DNA of 64,000 nt from Nocardia seriolae NBRC 15557. GTDB taxonomy: Bacteria > Actinomycetota > Actinomycetes > Mycobacteriales > Mycobacteriaceae. The DNA is taken from NCBI RefSeq assembly GCF_007990715.1, contig NZ_BJWY01000008.1, positions 1 to 64,000 on the forward strand, read 5' to 3'. The translations under genes and the position numbers were made by a program. The notes under the pieces were generated by a model, which worked only from the letters and a program-made list of their open reading frames with translations, was not told the origin of the DNA and ran no database searches. Shown here one piece after another: positions 26,229-35,437 of this stretch (position 1 is its first letter; the number at the start of each line of letters is the position of its first letter).

Positions 26229-26537
26229 TCAGCGGGTCTGGATCGACGCCCCGAGGGCGGTACCGGTGTGACCCGGTTCGATGACGTGCGTGACCCCGCC
26301 CTTGCAACCGGGGAACAGGTACACGTTGGCCCGCAACGCGGTTTCGTTGTCGATGTTCAGGCGACGCGGGACACTGCGGACGGTCACGCAGTCGCCGGGC
26401 GTTCCATAGTTACGTCCGTCCACGGTCAGGGTGCCGGAATCGGTGGCCTCCGCGCGGGCCCAGTGCGCCGAGCTCACCGGGACGCCGACGCCCAGGAACA
26501 CGACCACCAGGCCGGATAGCACCACTGCGTATCGCAT
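26229..26537 (-). CDS. Small secreted protein
   Basis: The 102-residue product begins MRYAVVLSGLVVVFLGVGVP followed by VSSAHWARA, a clear signal peptide. The mature part contains NYGTPGDCVTVRSVPRRLNI and VYLFPGCKGGVTHVIEPGHT with two cysteines that could form a disulfide. The start is the ATG at 26537; a longer frame reading back through the TrpF-like gene is rejected. No enzyme motif is visible. Its function is unknown. Confidence 0.75.
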   Translation of the reverse strand: MRYAVVLSGLVVVFLGVGVPVSSAHWARAEATDSGTLTVDGRNYGTPGDCVTVRSVPRRLNIDNETALRANVYLFPGCKGGVTHVIEPGHTGTALGASIQTR

Positions 26538-26597
26538 GTCGAAACTGTAACGCCGTTGTGACCCGATCCCAACGGTGAACACGAGAGGGAACCAGCC

Positions 26598-27137
26598 ATG
26601 TTCGTGAAGGTGTGCGGACTGACCACCGAGGAACAGATCGACTGGGCCGTCGAGCTCGGCTACTCCGCCATCGGGGTGATGGGCACGCGCAAGAGCAAGC
26701 GCTATCGCACCCCCGAGCAGGCCCGCGCGCTGGCCGCGTACGCGCGCGGCCGGATCGCCACCTTCGTGGTGGCGCTCGACCGGAGCGAGATCGCCGACGT
26801 GCTGGACGAGTTCGACGTCGTGCAGCTCTACAACTGGACCGACCTGCCGAATCTCGCCTACTGCTCGGCAAATGAGCCCGCCCCCCAGCAGGCTTACGAG
26901 TACTTCTTCTACGACGCCAGCGTCGGATCGGGCACCTTCTCCGAATTCCCGGACTGGCTCGCGAAGGTGCCCGGCAAGGTTGTGCTGGCCGGTGGCCTGG
27001 ACGCCGACAATGTCGCGGGCGTCATCGAGGCGCACCGGCCCTACGGTGTCGACGTGTCCAGCTCCGTCGAACTCGCCCCGGGCGTCAAGAGTTTCGACGC
27101 CATGCGCGAGTTCATCGAGGCCACCAAGCGCGGTTAG
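26598..27137 (+). CDS. TrpF-like (phosphoribosylanthranilate isomerase family) protein
   Basis: The 179-residue product has the TrpF landmarks: FVKVCGLTTEEQIDWAVELG at the start with the catalytic-type Cys, IGVMGTRKSKRYRTPEQARA, FYDASVGSG with the acidic residue where TrpF has its general acid, VVLAGGLDADNVAGVI and GVDVSSSVELAPGVKSFDAM. It is shorter than standard TrpF and lacks the usual VQLHG (here VQLYN). Related actinobacteria often lack trpF and use PriA. It lies tail-to-tail with trpD, overlapping by four bases. Isomerase activity is likely but unproved. Confidence 0.75.
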   Translation: MFVKVCGLTTEEQIDWAVELGYSAIGVMGTRKSKRYRTPEQARALAAYARGRIATFVVALDRSEIADVLDEFDVVQLYNWTDLPNLAYCSANEPAPQQAYEYFFYDASVGSGTFSEFPDWLAKVPGKVVLAGGLDADNVAGVIEAHRPYGVDVSSSVELAPGVKSFDAMREFIEATKRG

Positions 27138-28189
27138 TCCGCGCCGAGCTCGTTGGAGACGGTGACCCAGCGATCCAGCAGGTTCGCGGCGGCACCGGAA
27201 TCGACGGTCTCGGCCACCCGCTTCAGGGCCACGGCCAGCTTGGGATGCAGGTCGAGTTCGACCTCCTCCGGACGCAGGTCGTAGGCCACCAGCGCGGCCG
27301 CCGAATTCAGCAGCACGGCATCGCGCACCGGGCCGGGATCGCCCGCGAGCATATTGCGGGCGATGACCGCGTTCATCTCCGCGTCGCCGCCGCGCAGCGC
27401 CGAGGGATCCACCCGCTCAATGCCCAATTGCGTTGGGTCGATGGTGGTTTCGTGCCGAAATCCGCCCGCGACCACCCACGCGTCGGTGGTGTCGGCGGTG
27501 GTGATCTCGTCCAGGCCGTCATTGCCGCGCACCACCAGCGCCGAGGCCCCGCGCTCGGCGAACACGCCCGCGATCACCGGCACCAGATCCGGGAAGGCGC
27601 AGCCGATCAGGCCCGCGCCGGGCTGGGCCGGATTGGTCAGCGGGCCCAGGATATTGAAGACCGTCGGAATGCCGATCTCGCCGCGCGCCTTGCTGGCGAA
27701 GCGCAGCGAGGGATGGAACACCGGCGCGAAGCAGAAGCCGATACCGGTCTGACGCACGCATTCGGCCACCGATTCCGGGCCCAGCGCGATCTTCACGCCC
27801 AGCGCCTCGAGCACGTCCGCGCCGCCGCTCTTGGACGACGCCGCCCGGTTGCCGTGCTTGATCACCGGAATTCCGCTGGCGGCCACCACGATCGAGGACA
27901 TGGTGGAGATGTTCACGCTGCCCGAACGGTCACCGCCGGTGCCGACGATATCGACCGCCCCGCCCTCGTGGCGGACCCGGCGCGCGTGCGAGAGCATGCC
28001 GCTGGCCAGGCCTTTCAGCTCGGTCGGGGTCGGGCCCTTCATCTTCAGGGCCACGCCGAAGGCCGCGATCTGCGCGGACGTGGCGTTGTCGGTGAAGATC
28101 TCGTTCATCGCCCACGCGGCCTCGTCCGAGGACAGATCGTTGCCATCGGTGAGGATGCCGAGAACTTCTCGCCAGGTGCGCGCGCTCAT
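27134..28189 (-). CDS. trpD: Anthranilate phosphoribosyltransferase
   Basis: The 351-residue enzyme of tryptophan synthesis joins anthranilate and PRPP. It contains VDIVGTGGDRSGSVNISTMS (PRPP-binding GTGGD, about residues 80-99), KHGNRAASSKSGGADVLEAL and the later FNILGPLTNPAQPGAGLIGC. The length is normal. It stands apart from the other trp genes, as I recall for mycobacteria, and leftward of ctaE, matching the Rv2192c-Rv2193 order. The start is the ATG at 28189. Confidence 0.96.
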   Translation of the reverse strand: MSARTWREVLGILTDGNDLSSDEAAWAMNEIFTDNATSAQIAAFGVALKMKGPTPTELKGLASGMLSHARRVRHEGGAVDIVGTGGDRSGSVNISTMSSIVVAASGIPVIKHGNRAASSKSGGADVLEALGVKIALGPESVAECVRQTGIGFCFAPVFHPSLRFASKARGEIGIPTVFNILGPLTNPAQPGAGLIGCAFPDLVPVIAGVFAERGASALVVRGNDGLDEITTADTTDAWVVAGGFRHETTIDPTQLGIERVDPSALRGGDAEMNAVIARNMLAGDPGPVRDAVLLNSAAALVAYDLRPEEVELDLHPKLAVALKRVAETVDSGAAANLLDRWVTVSNELGAD

Positions 28190-28213
28190 GGGAACAAGCC
28201 TAGTGCGGAGAAC

Positions 28214-28256
28214 CCAACTCTCGGGACTCTCAGGGGTCTTCGACCCCCGAACCCCC
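28214..28256. repeat. Dispersed short repeat, copy C
   Basis: CCAACTCTCGGGACTCTCAG, GGGTCTTCGACCCCC and GAACCCCC. It is close to copy B and shares the CTCTCAGGGG core with copy A. It lies between trpD and the upstream hypothetical gene. Confidence 0.65.
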
Positions 28257-28257
28257 G

Positions 28258-28671
28258 CTACCGGCCCGGCTTCGCGGGCTGCAACGCATCCCAGCCCAGC
28301 ACGTCCCCGTCGTGGCGGTGGGCGATCGCGGCAATGCGGGAACGCTCTTGCGAACAGTGCAGGGCGTCGAGCACCTGCACGCGCCGCAGCACCAGGTTCG
28401 CCGGGCCGGTCGTGTCGGCCGAGGCTGTGTCATAGCCGATTTGCGCGGCGATGACTTGCACCTCATTCACCCGGTCGGCGGGAATTCGAAGGTGGTGCCG
28501 GAGGACTACCGGAGCATCGGTGGTCCACTCCAGGGCCTTGCCCAGGGCCGCTGAACAGGCTTCGGTGTCATCGAAACTCGATGCGACCACCACCAGATCG
28601 GGGCGCGCCGGGTCCAGTTCCGTTGCCGCGCTCCGGCCGACCATCCGCTGCCACCACGATTTCACGCTCAT
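28258..28671 (-). CDS. Conserved-looking hypothetical protein
   Basis: The 137-residue product (MSVKSWWQRMVGRSAATELD; LVVVASSFDDTEACSAALGK; LRIPADRVNEVQVIAAQIGY; RVQVLDALHCSQERSRIAAI) has normal composition and alternating helices and strands, without membrane segments. AGAGGGTG precedes the ATG. It is leftward and upstream of trpD with a repeat in between, and divergent from ctaE. I do not recognise a family; its first 60 residues suggest a small two-layer alpha/beta fold. Confidence 0.7.
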   Translation of the reverse strand: MSVKSWWQRMVGRSAATELDPARPDLVVVASSFDDTEACSAALGKALEWTTDAPVVLRHHLRIPADRVNEVQVIAAQIGYDTASADTTGPANLVLRRVQVLDALHCSQERSRIAAIAHRHDGDVLGWDALQPAKPGR

Positions 28672-28841
28672 AGCACCCTCTCTGCACAGCTCAGCTTCCT
28701 CTTACCTGCGCAATCTAGGCTCCACCGTGACACGCCGAGAGGCCCCGCGAGACGCTCGCTCGCCCTGGGCTTTCCGACACGTACGACGAAGTTTCGTACC
28801 CCGCTATGTCTGTCGTACTACGACAAGTCATACTTACCGGC

Positions 28842-29453
28842 GTGACGACCGCAGTAGGGACCCCAGGATCGGCCATTACCCAGCGTGTGCATTCGCTGAA
28901 CCGGCCCAACATGGTCAGCGTCGGTACCATCATCTGGCTGTCGAGCGAGCTGATGTTCTTCGCCGGCCTGTTCGCCATGTACTTCGTTGCTCGCGCGCAG
29001 GCGCACGGAAACTGGCCGCCGGAGCCGACCGAGCTGAACCTGAAGCTCGCCGTGCCGGTCACGCTGGTGCTCGTGCTGTCCTCCTTCACCTGCCAGATGG
29101 GCGTCTTCGCCGCCGAGCGCGGTGACGTGTTCGGCCTGCGCCGCTGGTACGTGCTGACCTTCCTGATGGGCGCGTTCTTCGTCGGCGGTCAGGGCTACGA
29201 GTACACCAACCTCGTGCGCGAGGGCACCTCGATCTCCAGCTCGGTGTACGGCGCGGTGTTCTACATCACCACCGGCTTCCACGGTCTGCACGTCATCGGC
29301 GGTCTCATCGCGTTCATCTTCCTGCTGGTGCGCACCAAGCTCAGCAAGTTCACCCCGGCGCAGGCCACCGCGGCGATCGTCGTCTCGTACTACTGGCACT
29401 TCGTCGACATCGTCTGGATCGCACTCTTCGCGACGATCTACTTCGTCCGCTAA
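28842..29453 (+). CDS. ctaE: Cytochrome c oxidase subunit III (CtaE)
   Basis: Subunit III of the aa3 oxidase, a multi-pass membrane protein. From the GTG at 28842 it is 203 residues, the length I recall for the M. tuberculosis protein, and begins [20 protein letters not shown]. Landmarks are [56 protein letters not shown] and [15 protein letters not shown]. An ATG at 28806 is in frame but adds residues without a site. It heads the ctaE-qcrCAB set that forms the bcc:aa3 supercomplex. Confidence 0.97.
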   Translation: MTTAVGTPGSAITQRVHSLNRPNMVSVGTIIWLSSELMFFAGLFAMYFVARAQAHGNWPPEPTELNLKLAVPVTLVLVLSSFTCQMGVFAAERGDVFGLRRWYVLTFLMGAFFVGGQGYEYTNLVREGTSISSSVYGAVFYITTGFHGLHVIGGLIAFIFLLVRTKLSKFTPAQATAAIVVSYYWHFVDIVWIALFATIYFVR

Positions 29454-29534
29454 CCCCGGACACGGCCGATGCCCAGCCCGCGTCGGCGAAAACAGCTTGT
29501 ACAAGTCGGTTCCGTCTACTCCAAAGGGACACAG

Positions 29535-30395
29535 ATGAGTTCATCTCCCCCGTCAGCGCCAGATCCCGAGGGGATCGGCCAGGCCACCAAGATCCGCAAG
29601 CAGCGCCGGACGCGTCGGCGGCTGGTGGGCGGTCTGGTTCTCCTGATGGGCCTCGTCGGAGCCGGCTTCGCGGCGTCGGCCCTGACCCCGCAGGCTCAGG
29701 TCGCGACGGCTAAAGAGGACCAGTCCGCGCTGATCCGCGAGGGCAAGCAGATCTACGACACCTCCTGCGTCACCTGCCACGGTGTCAACCTGCAGGGCGT
29801 CCAGGATCGCGGCCCCAGCCTGATCGGCGTCGGTGAGGCCGCGGTCTACTTCCAGGTCTCCTCCGGCCGCATGCCCGCGGCCCGCAACGAGGCGCAGATC
29901 GTGCGCAAGCCCGCCAAGTTCGACGCGCACCAGACCGACGCGCTCGGCGCCTACGTCCAGTCCCAGGGCGGCGGTCCGACCGTGCGACGCGACGGCGACG
30001 GCTCGGTCTCGCAGGAATCCCTCATCGCGGACCGCGATCTGGGCCGCGGTGGCGAGCTGTTCCGCATGAACTGCGCGTCCTGCCACAACTTCACCGGCAA
30101 GGGTGGCGCGCTGTCCTCGGGCAAGTTCGCGCCCCCGCTGGTAGAGGCCTCCGAGCAGCAGATCTACCTGGCCATGCTCACCGGCCCGCAGAACATGCCC
30201 AAGTTCTCCGACCGGCAGCTGACGCCGGAGGAGAAGCAGGACATCGTCGCCTACATCAAGGACCGCATGGAGACCAAGTCCGAGGGCGGCTACGGGCTCG
30301 GCGGCTTCGGTCCCGCGACCGAGGGCCTGGCGATCTGGGTCGTCGGCATCGTGGTCCTGGTCGGATCCGCGATGTGGATCGGTTCCCGGTCATGA
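29535..30395 (+). CDS. qcrC: Di-heme cytochrome c subunit of the bcc complex (QcrC)
   Basis: The 286-residue protein has an Arg-rich N-terminus and a transmembrane helix ([20 protein letters not shown]). Two cytochrome-c domains follow, with heme sites [10 protein letters not shown] (about residue 77) and [10 protein letters not shown] (about 180), and a C-terminal membrane anchor ([19 protein letters not shown]). Covalent double-heme subunits of this kind replace soluble cytochrome c in actinobacteria and pass electrons to aa3 oxidase. The start at 29535 removes an improbable upstream extension. Confidence 0.97.
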   Translation: MSSSPPSAPDPEGIGQATKIRKQRRTRRRLVGGLVLLMGLVGAGFAASALTPQAQVATAKEDQSALIREGKQIYDTSCVTCHGVNLQGVQDRGPSLIGVGEAAVYFQVSSGRMPAARNEAQIVRKPAKFDAHQTDALGAYVQSQGGGPTVRRDGDGSVSQESLIADRDLGRGGELFRMNCASCHNFTGKGGALSSGKFAPPLVEASEQQIYLAMLTGPQNMPKFSDRQLTPEEKQDIVAYIKDRMETKSEGGYGLGGFGPATEGLAIWVVGIVVLVGSAMWIGSRS

Positions 30396-30471
30396 CCGCG
30401 TCAGGCCCGGAGGCGGCAGCGCAGCGTAACCATGGAGGGCCCGCGGCCATGACCGATCGGACACAGCCATG
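30393..30471 (+). other. Short open frame linking qcrC and qcrA
   Basis: A 25-codon frame ([26 protein letters not shown]) begins at an ATG overlapping the qcrC stop and ends with a TGA overlapping the first ATG proposed for qcrA. It may couple translation across the gap. Product function, if any, is doubtful. Confidence 0.3.
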
Positions 30472-31617
30472 AGCGAACAGGAGCGAAACAGCATGGGGGA
30501 CATCCCCACCGACCCCACCGACGAGCAGCTCGACACGATGTCGCGCGACGAGCTGGTCGAGCTCGGTACGAAGCTCGACGGCGTCGACGTCGCCTACCGT
30601 GCGCCGCGCTGGCCCGTCGAGGGCACTCGCGCGGAGAAGCGCGCCGAGCGCAAGGTCGCGATGTGGTTCGGCATCTCGGCCATCTCGGCCGCGGCGCTCA
30701 TCGGCATCTACCTGTTCTGGCCCTGGGAGTACAAGGGGCGTCACCAGGACGGGAACGGCGCCTACACGCTGACCACCCCGCTCTACGGCCTCACCCTCGG
30801 TATCGCGGTGCTGGCCATCGGTATTGCCGTGGTGCTGATCCGCAAGCACTTCATCCCGGCCGAGATCTCCATCCAGGATCGCCACGACGGCACCTCCAAG
30901 GAGGTCGACCGCCGCACCCTGGTCGCGCAGCTGGTGGACGCGGGCGAGACCTCGACCCTGGGCCGCCGCAAGCTCATCACCCGCACCGCGGGCCTGGGCG
31001 CGGGCCTGCTGGGCGTGGGCGCGCTGCTGGTCTTCGTCGGCGGCATGATCAAGAACCCGTGGGCCAAGGGCGACAAGTCGCCGCTGTGGGTCTCGGGCTG
31101 GACCCCGGACTACCCGGGCGAGACCATCTTCCTGCGTCGTGACACCGGCCGTCCCGAGGACATCGTTCTCGTGAAGCCGGAGGATCTGGACGCGGGCGCC
31201 ATGGAGACCGTCTTCCCCTGGAAGGAATCCTGGCGCGGCAACGAGAAGGAAACGCTGGAGTCGCTGCGCGGAATCCGCAACGCGGTCATGCTGATCCGCC
31301 TGCGCACCCACGACGCCGAGCACGCCATCAAGCGCAAGGGCCAGGAGAGCTTCAACTACGGCGACTACTTCGCCTACTCGAAGATCTGCACCCACCTCGG
31401 CTGCCCCACCTCGCTGTTCGAGCAGCAGACCAACCGCATTCTGTGCCCGTGCCACCAGTCGCAGTTCTCCGCGACCGAGTGGGGTAAGCCGGTCTTCGGT
31501 CCGGCCGCGCGTGCGCTGCCGCAGTTGCCGATCACCGTCAATGCCGATGGCTACCTGGTCGCCCAGCACGACTTCATCGAGCCCCTCGGCCCGGCCTACT
31601 GGGAGCGTCGTTCATGA
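30469..31617 (+). CDS. qcrA: Rieske iron-sulfur subunit of the bcc complex (QcrA)
   Basis: The 382-residue protein has three hydrophobic segments (about 65-88, 105-127, 175-195), as in actinobacterial Rieske subunits. The [2Fe-2S] ligands lie in [12 protein letters not shown] and [11 protein letters not shown] near the C-terminus, within [20 protein letters not shown]. It accepts electrons from menaquinol at QcrB and passes them to QcrC. An ATG at 30493 with AGGAG upstream ([12 protein letters not shown]) may be the true start. The stop overlaps the qcrB start. Confidence 0.97.
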   Translation: MSEQERNSMGDIPTDPTDEQLDTMSRDELVELGTKLDGVDVAYRAPRWPVEGTRAEKRAERKVAMWFGISAISAAALIGIYLFWPWEYKGRHQDGNGAYTLTTPLYGLTLGIAVLAIGIAVVLIRKHFIPAEISIQDRHDGTSKEVDRRTLVAQLVDAGETSTLGRRKLITRTAGLGAGLLGVGALLVFVGGMIKNPWAKGDKSPLWVSGWTPDYPGETIFLRRDTGRPEDIVLVKPEDLDAGAMETVFPWKESWRGNEKETLESLRGIRNAVMLIRLRTHDAEHAIKRKGQESFNYGDYFAYSKICTHLGCPTSLFEQQTNRILCPCHQSQFSATEWGKPVFGPAARALPQLPITVNADGYLVAQHDFIEPLGPAYWERRS

Positions 31618-33236
31618 GCCCGAGCAAAGCGGCCGTGCAGGCCAACGAAATCGACGAACGGTACCGCGTCGCGGCCTTCGCCAAGCGCTCGATCACCAAG
31701 GTCTTCCCGACCCACTGGTCGTTCCTGCTCGGTGAGATCGCGCTGTACGCGTTCATCATCCTGCTGCTGTCGGGTATCTACCTGACGCTGTACTTCGACC
31801 CGTCCATGAGCGAGGTCACCTACCAGGGCATCTACCAGCCCCTGCGCGGTGTCACCATGTCGCGGGCATATGAGACCGCGCTGAACATCTCCTTCGAGGT
31901 GCGCGGCGGTCTGTTCGTGCGCCAGGTGCACCACTGGGCGGCACTGCTTTTCGCGTCGTCGATCATCATCCACCTGTTCCGCATCTTCTTCACCGGCGCG
32001 TTCCGCAAGCCGCGTGAGGCGAACTGGGTGATCGGCTCGCTGCTGCTGATCCTGGCCATGTTCGAGGGCTTCTTCGGCTACTCGATCCCGGACGACCTGC
32101 TCTCCGGTACCGGTCTGCGCGCCGCCTTCGGTGGTATCACCATGGGTGTGCCGGTCATCGGCACCTGGATGCACTGGCTGATCTTCGGCGGTGACTTCCC
32201 GGGCACCATCATCATTCCGCGTCTGTACATCGCGCACGTGCTGCTGCTGCCGGGCATCATCCTGGCGCTCATCGCCGCGCACGTGGCGCTGGTGTGGTAC
32301 CAGAAGCACACCCAGTTCCCCGGACCGGGCCGCACCGAGAAGAACGTCGTCGGCGCCCGGATCATCCCGGTGTTCGCCGCCGACCAGGGCGCGTTCTTCG
32401 CCTTCACCCTGGGCGTCGTCGCCATCATGGGTGGCGTCTTCCAGATCAACCCGATCTGGAACCTGGGTCCCTACAACCCGTCTCAGGTCTCTGCGGGTTC
32501 GCAGCCGGACTTCTACATGATGTGGACCGACGGTATGGCGCGTCTCATGCCTCCGTGGGAGCTGTACCTGGGCCGCTACACGGTCCCGGCGCCGTTCTGG
32601 GTCGCCCTGATCATGGGCCTGGTGTTCACCGTGCTGATCGCCTACCCGTGGATCGAGAAGCGCCTCACCGGCGACACCGCCCGCCACAACCTGCTGCAGC
32701 GTCCGCGCGACGTGCCGGTCCGCACCGCCATCGGTGCCATGGCCATCGCGTTCTACATGGTGCTGACCCTGGCGTGTGTGAACGACATCCTGTCGCTCAA
32801 GTTCGACATCTCGCTGAACGCGACGACCTGGTTCTTCCGCATCGCCCTGCTGCTGGCCCCGCCGCTCGCCTACTTCGTGGCGTACCGGTTCTGCATCGGC
32901 CTGCAGCGCAGCGACCGCGCGGTGCTCGAGCACGGCATCGAAACCGGTGTCATCAAGCGCCTTCCGCACGGTGAGTACATCGAGGTGCACCAGCCCCTGG
33001 GCCCGGTCGACTCGCACGGCCACCCCATCCCGCTGGATTACCAGGGCGCCCCGGTGCCCAAGCGGATGTCCAAGCTGGGCTCCGCCGGCAAGCCCGGCAC
33101 CGGCTCGTTCCTCCGCGCCGACCCCGCGTCGGAGCAGGAGCAGAACGTCGCCCTCGCCCACGAGGAAGAGCACGACATGCTCACCGCCCTGGAGTCGGCC
33201 CAGAACGCCGCCTCCGGCAAGCAGTCCGATCACTGA
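31614..33236 (+). CDS. qcrB: Cytochrome b subunit of the bcc complex (QcrB)
   Basis: The 540-residue membrane protein binds two b hemes and oxidises menaquinol. Visible are [20 protein letters not shown] (heme His), [41 protein letters not shown] (second His pair) and [16 protein letters not shown] at the quinol site. A hydrophilic C-terminal tail of about 120 residues is typical of actinobacterial QcrB. The ATG overlaps the qcrA stop (ATGA). A long minus-strand frame across this gene is a shadow. Confidence 0.97.
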   Translation: MSPSKAAVQANEIDERYRVAAFAKRSITKVFPTHWSFLLGEIALYAFIILLLSGIYLTLYFDPSMSEVTYQGIYQPLRGVTMSRAYETALNISFEVRGGLFVRQVHHWAALLFASSIIIHLFRIFFTGAFRKPREANWVIGSLLLILAMFEGFFGYSIPDDLLSGTGLRAAFGGITMGVPVIGTWMHWLIFGGDFPGTIIIPRLYIAHVLLLPGIILALIAAHVALVWYQKHTQFPGPGRTEKNVVGARIIPVFAADQGAFFAFTLGVVAIMGGVFQINPIWNLGPYNPSQVSAGSQPDFYMMWTDGMARLMPPWELYLGRYTVPAPFWVALIMGLVFTVLIAYPWIEKRLTGDTARHNLLQRPRDVPVRTAIGAMAIAFYMVLTLACVNDILSLKFDISLNATTWFFRIALLLAPPLAYFVAYRFCIGLQRSDRAVLEHGIETGVIKRLPHGEYIEVHQPLGPVDSHGHPIPLDYQGAPVPKRMSKLGSAGKPGTGSFLRADPASEQEQNVALAHEEEHDMLTALESAQNAASGKQSDH

Positions 33237-33252
33237 TCACCGCTCGTCACAA

Positions 33253-33290
33253 GGGAAGGCCCCGAGTCGATTTCGACTCGGGGCCTTCCC
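33253..33290. terminator. Bidirectional terminator between qcrB and the MpaB-type gene
   Basis: A 16-18 bp perfect stem (GGGAAGGCCCCGAGTCGA and complement) with a TT centre lies in the 58-base gap between convergent genes. Confidence 0.88.
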
Positions 33291-33294
33291 CGTT

Positions 33295-34416
33295 TCAGGC
33301 GCGACGGGTGACGGCATGGGCGGGATCGAGAGGGGCGGAGGCGGCCTTCATGGCGTCGAGGGCGGTGGTCAGGACTCGGCGCTGGGTCGCGGCGATGTGG
33401 TGGTCGGGGCCGAGTTTGCCGGAGCGGCGGAGGTATTCGCGGGTGCGGGCCAGTTGGCGGAGGGTGAGGATCAGGGGGTGGTTTCGGGGTGGGGTGCCGT
33501 CGGGGGTGGAGTAGGCGGTGACTATGCGGCCGGTGCCGCCCCAGACGAGGGTGGAGATGAGGGGGCGGAGGATGGGGGCGGAGAGGCGGCGGAGGGGTTG
33601 GGGGAGGATCTGGTCGGGGCGGAGACCGGTGCGGAGGAGGGCTCGGGTGAGGATTTCGGTGTCCTCGTCGGGCGGGGCGAAGATGATGGTGGCGGCTCGG
33701 GTGATGTGCTGGGCGTCTTCGATGGAGTGGGCTCGGAGGTCGTGGGGGACCCCCATGAGATAGGCGATCCAGCACCATAATTGGCGGATGGCGTCCAGTT
33801 CGTCGGGGGTCAGGGGCATGTCGAAGAGGTCGTACATGGCCAGGGGCATGAGCAGGAAGCCGTGGGCGGTGATGGCCATGCCGGTGGTGTGGATGGGGTC
33901 GCCCCAGGCGGTGCGCTGCCAGTTGCCGCTCAGCCGCAGGTGGTGGCGGACCATGGCGTGCACGAAGCGGATTCGGACGGTGGCGTCGAAACCGGTGCCG
34001 CCGGGGGCGAGGGTGCCGGGGTCGGTGGCGGACAGGACCCAGCGGGCGGTCTCCTCGTAGCGGCGGGCGGCCATGGTTTCGGAGCGGGAGTTCATGGCCT
34101 GGGGTTTGTTGAGGTCGCCGAAGGCGTAGGCGGTCATGAGGGTGCCGCCGAGGCCGATGATCACGGCGGGGGCGAAGCGCCACCAGAGTTCGGCGCCGCG
34201 GCGGACCTGATCGGGGTCGAACCAGTCGGGCGGGGTCAGCAGGGGAGTGAGGAGTTCGCGCAGCGAGTCCGGGGCGCCGGGTGGGTTCGGGTCGCGATCA
34301 CGCAGGGCGTTGGCGAGCAGGCGCCAGCCGGTGCCCCGGCCCAGGGTCGCGAAATCCTCGACGGCCGTGTCGATCACGGTGTCGGTGCGGAACATGCCGC
34401 GGACGACTCGGTCCAC
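33295..34416 (-). CDS. MpaB-family (DUF2236) oxygenase-like protein, 5' end possibly truncated
   Basis: The 373-residue product matches the latex-clearing/MpaB-type heme oxygenase family: MTAYAFGDLNKPQAMNSRSE, RRYEETARWVLSAT, RIRFVHAMVRHHLRLSG (conserved RxxH) and a late WCWIAYLMGVPHDLRAHS. The frame extends upstream with family-like residues (QRIDRARSYVPDDAVDRV) to a TGA without any ATG, so the natural start may be lost and the GTG at 34416 used. The 5' end abuts an AraC-type fragment, suggesting a deletion at about 34440-34480. Substrate unknown. Confidence 0.75.
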   Translation of the reverse strand: MDRVVRGMFRTDTVIDTAVEDFATLGRGTGWRLLANALRDRDPNPPGAPDSLRELLTPLLTPPDWFDPDQVRRGAELWWRFAPAVIIGLGGTLMTAYAFGDLNKPQAMNSRSETMAARRYEETARWVLSATDPGTLAPGGTGFDATVRIRFVHAMVRHHLRLSGNWQRTAWGDPIHTTGMAITAHGFLLMPLAMYDLFDMPLTPDELDAIRQLWCWIAYLMGVPHDLRAHSIEDAQHITRAATIIFAPPDEDTEILTRALLRTGLRPDQILPQPLRRLSAPILRPLISTLVWGGTGRIVTAYSTPDGTPPRNHPLILTLRQLARTREYLRRSGKLGPDHHIAATQRRVLTTALDAMKAASAPLDPAHAVTRRA

Positions 34417-34466
34417 GGCGTCGTCGGGTACGTAGGAGCGGGCCCGATCGATGCGTTGCGCGCGGG

Positions 34467-34784
34467 GGCCGATTCACCGGGGTGGCCGCCCAGGTGCGGC
34501 ATCTGCTGCTGCGCAATCCCGCCGACATGCTGTCCCTGACCGAGGTGGCCCGCGAACTGGCCGTGTCCGAGCGGACCCTGCACCGTCGGCTCGCCGCGGA
34601 ACACACCAGCTTTCGCGGAGTCCTCGACCAGGTCCGGCAGTTGCTCGCCACCGAACTCCTCGAACAGGGCCTCACCGTCGAGGCCGTGGGCCGCCGCCTC
34701 GGCTATTCAGATTCCGCCGCCTTCAGCCATGCCTACCGCCGCTGGCGGGGCCACCCGCCCGGTCGCGCCCAGCTTCCGGGCTAG
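34467..34784 (+). pseudogene. C-terminal DNA-binding part of an AraC-family regulator
   Basis: The frame encodes FTGVAAQVRHLLLRNPADML then LTEVARELAVSERTLHRRLA, VEAVGRRLGYSDSAAFSHAY and RRWRGHPPGR, a complete two-helix-turn-helix AraC domain of about 100 residues. The roughly 200-residue ligand domain normally preceding it is absent; upstream sequence is Arg-rich and reads as the MpaB-type gene on the other strand. A GTG in TGVAA could still start a bare DNA-binding domain. It overlaps the convergent methyltransferase by four bases. Confidence 0.65.
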
Positions 34785-35437
34785 CGACTAGCCCTGCGGG
34801 GCGGGCGATTCGGCTCGGTCCAGATCAGGGAGTAGCGCCAGAGGCGGTGGCGGCGGTAGTGGACGCCGGGTAGCAGGTCCGCGGCTGTGCGCCGGACCTC
34901 GGCGTAGGTTTCCGGTGGCGGCCAGACGACCGGGGAAGGGTGCGCCCACTGGGCGCGGAACAGGCGTTTCTCGAGGCTGGTGAGCAGGGCTGCGGCTTCC
35001 CAGGGGAGGTCGGCGGGAAAGTCGTTGCGGGCCATGCCGATCACCGCGAGGGTGCCGCCCGGTCGCAGCAGCTCGCGCATGCGGGTCAGCGCCGCGACGG
35101 TGTCCATGTAGTGCAGGGCCGCGATGGAGACGATGCCGTCGAAGGAGCGCGGTTCGAACGGGTACCGGAGGAAATCGGCCTGGAGATAGGTGATGTCGTT
35201 CTCGGGGGACTGGTCGCGGGCGAGTTCGATGCTGGTGGGGTCGGGGTCGATGCCGGTGACCTCGGCGCCGGTGCGGCGAATTCGGCGCGCCAGCATGCCT
35301 TCTCCGCAGCCGACGTCGAGGACGGTGCGGGCCTTCGCGACCGCCGATGCCAGCAGGGAGTGGTACTCGATGTTGTGGTTCCAGCGGTCGACATCGGGGA
35401 CGTACATCCCGCCATTCTCGCCAATGTTCGGGTTCAT
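34781..35437 (-). CDS. Class I SAM-dependent methyltransferase
   Basis: The 218-residue protein has motif I as VLDVGCGEGMLARRIRRTGA (about residues 39-58), motif II-type TGIDPDPTS, and FDGIVSIAALHYM, then LLRPGGTLAVIGMA (motif post III). These mark a small-molecule methyltransferase of unknown substrate. The ATG at 35437 overlaps the stop of the upstream exonuclease gene (ATGA), so they are coupled. An in-frame ATG at 35407 (MYVPDVDRW) is an alternative. Confidence 0.9.
   Translation of the reverse strand: MNPNIGENGGMYVPDVDRWNHNIEYHSLLASAVAKARTVLDVGCGEGMLARRIRRTGAEVTGIDPDPTSIELARDQSPENDITYLQADFLRYPFEPRSFDGIVSIAALHYMDTVAALTRMRELLRPGGTLAVIGMARNDFPADLPWEAAALLTSLEKRLFRAQWAHPSPVVWPPPETYAEVRRTAADLLPGVHYRRHRLWRYSLIWTEPNRPPRRASR

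Noticed and set aside
33780..34539. Plus-strand 252-codon Gly-rich frame
   Set aside because: It is the antisense of the MpaB-type gene with biased composition and no domain.
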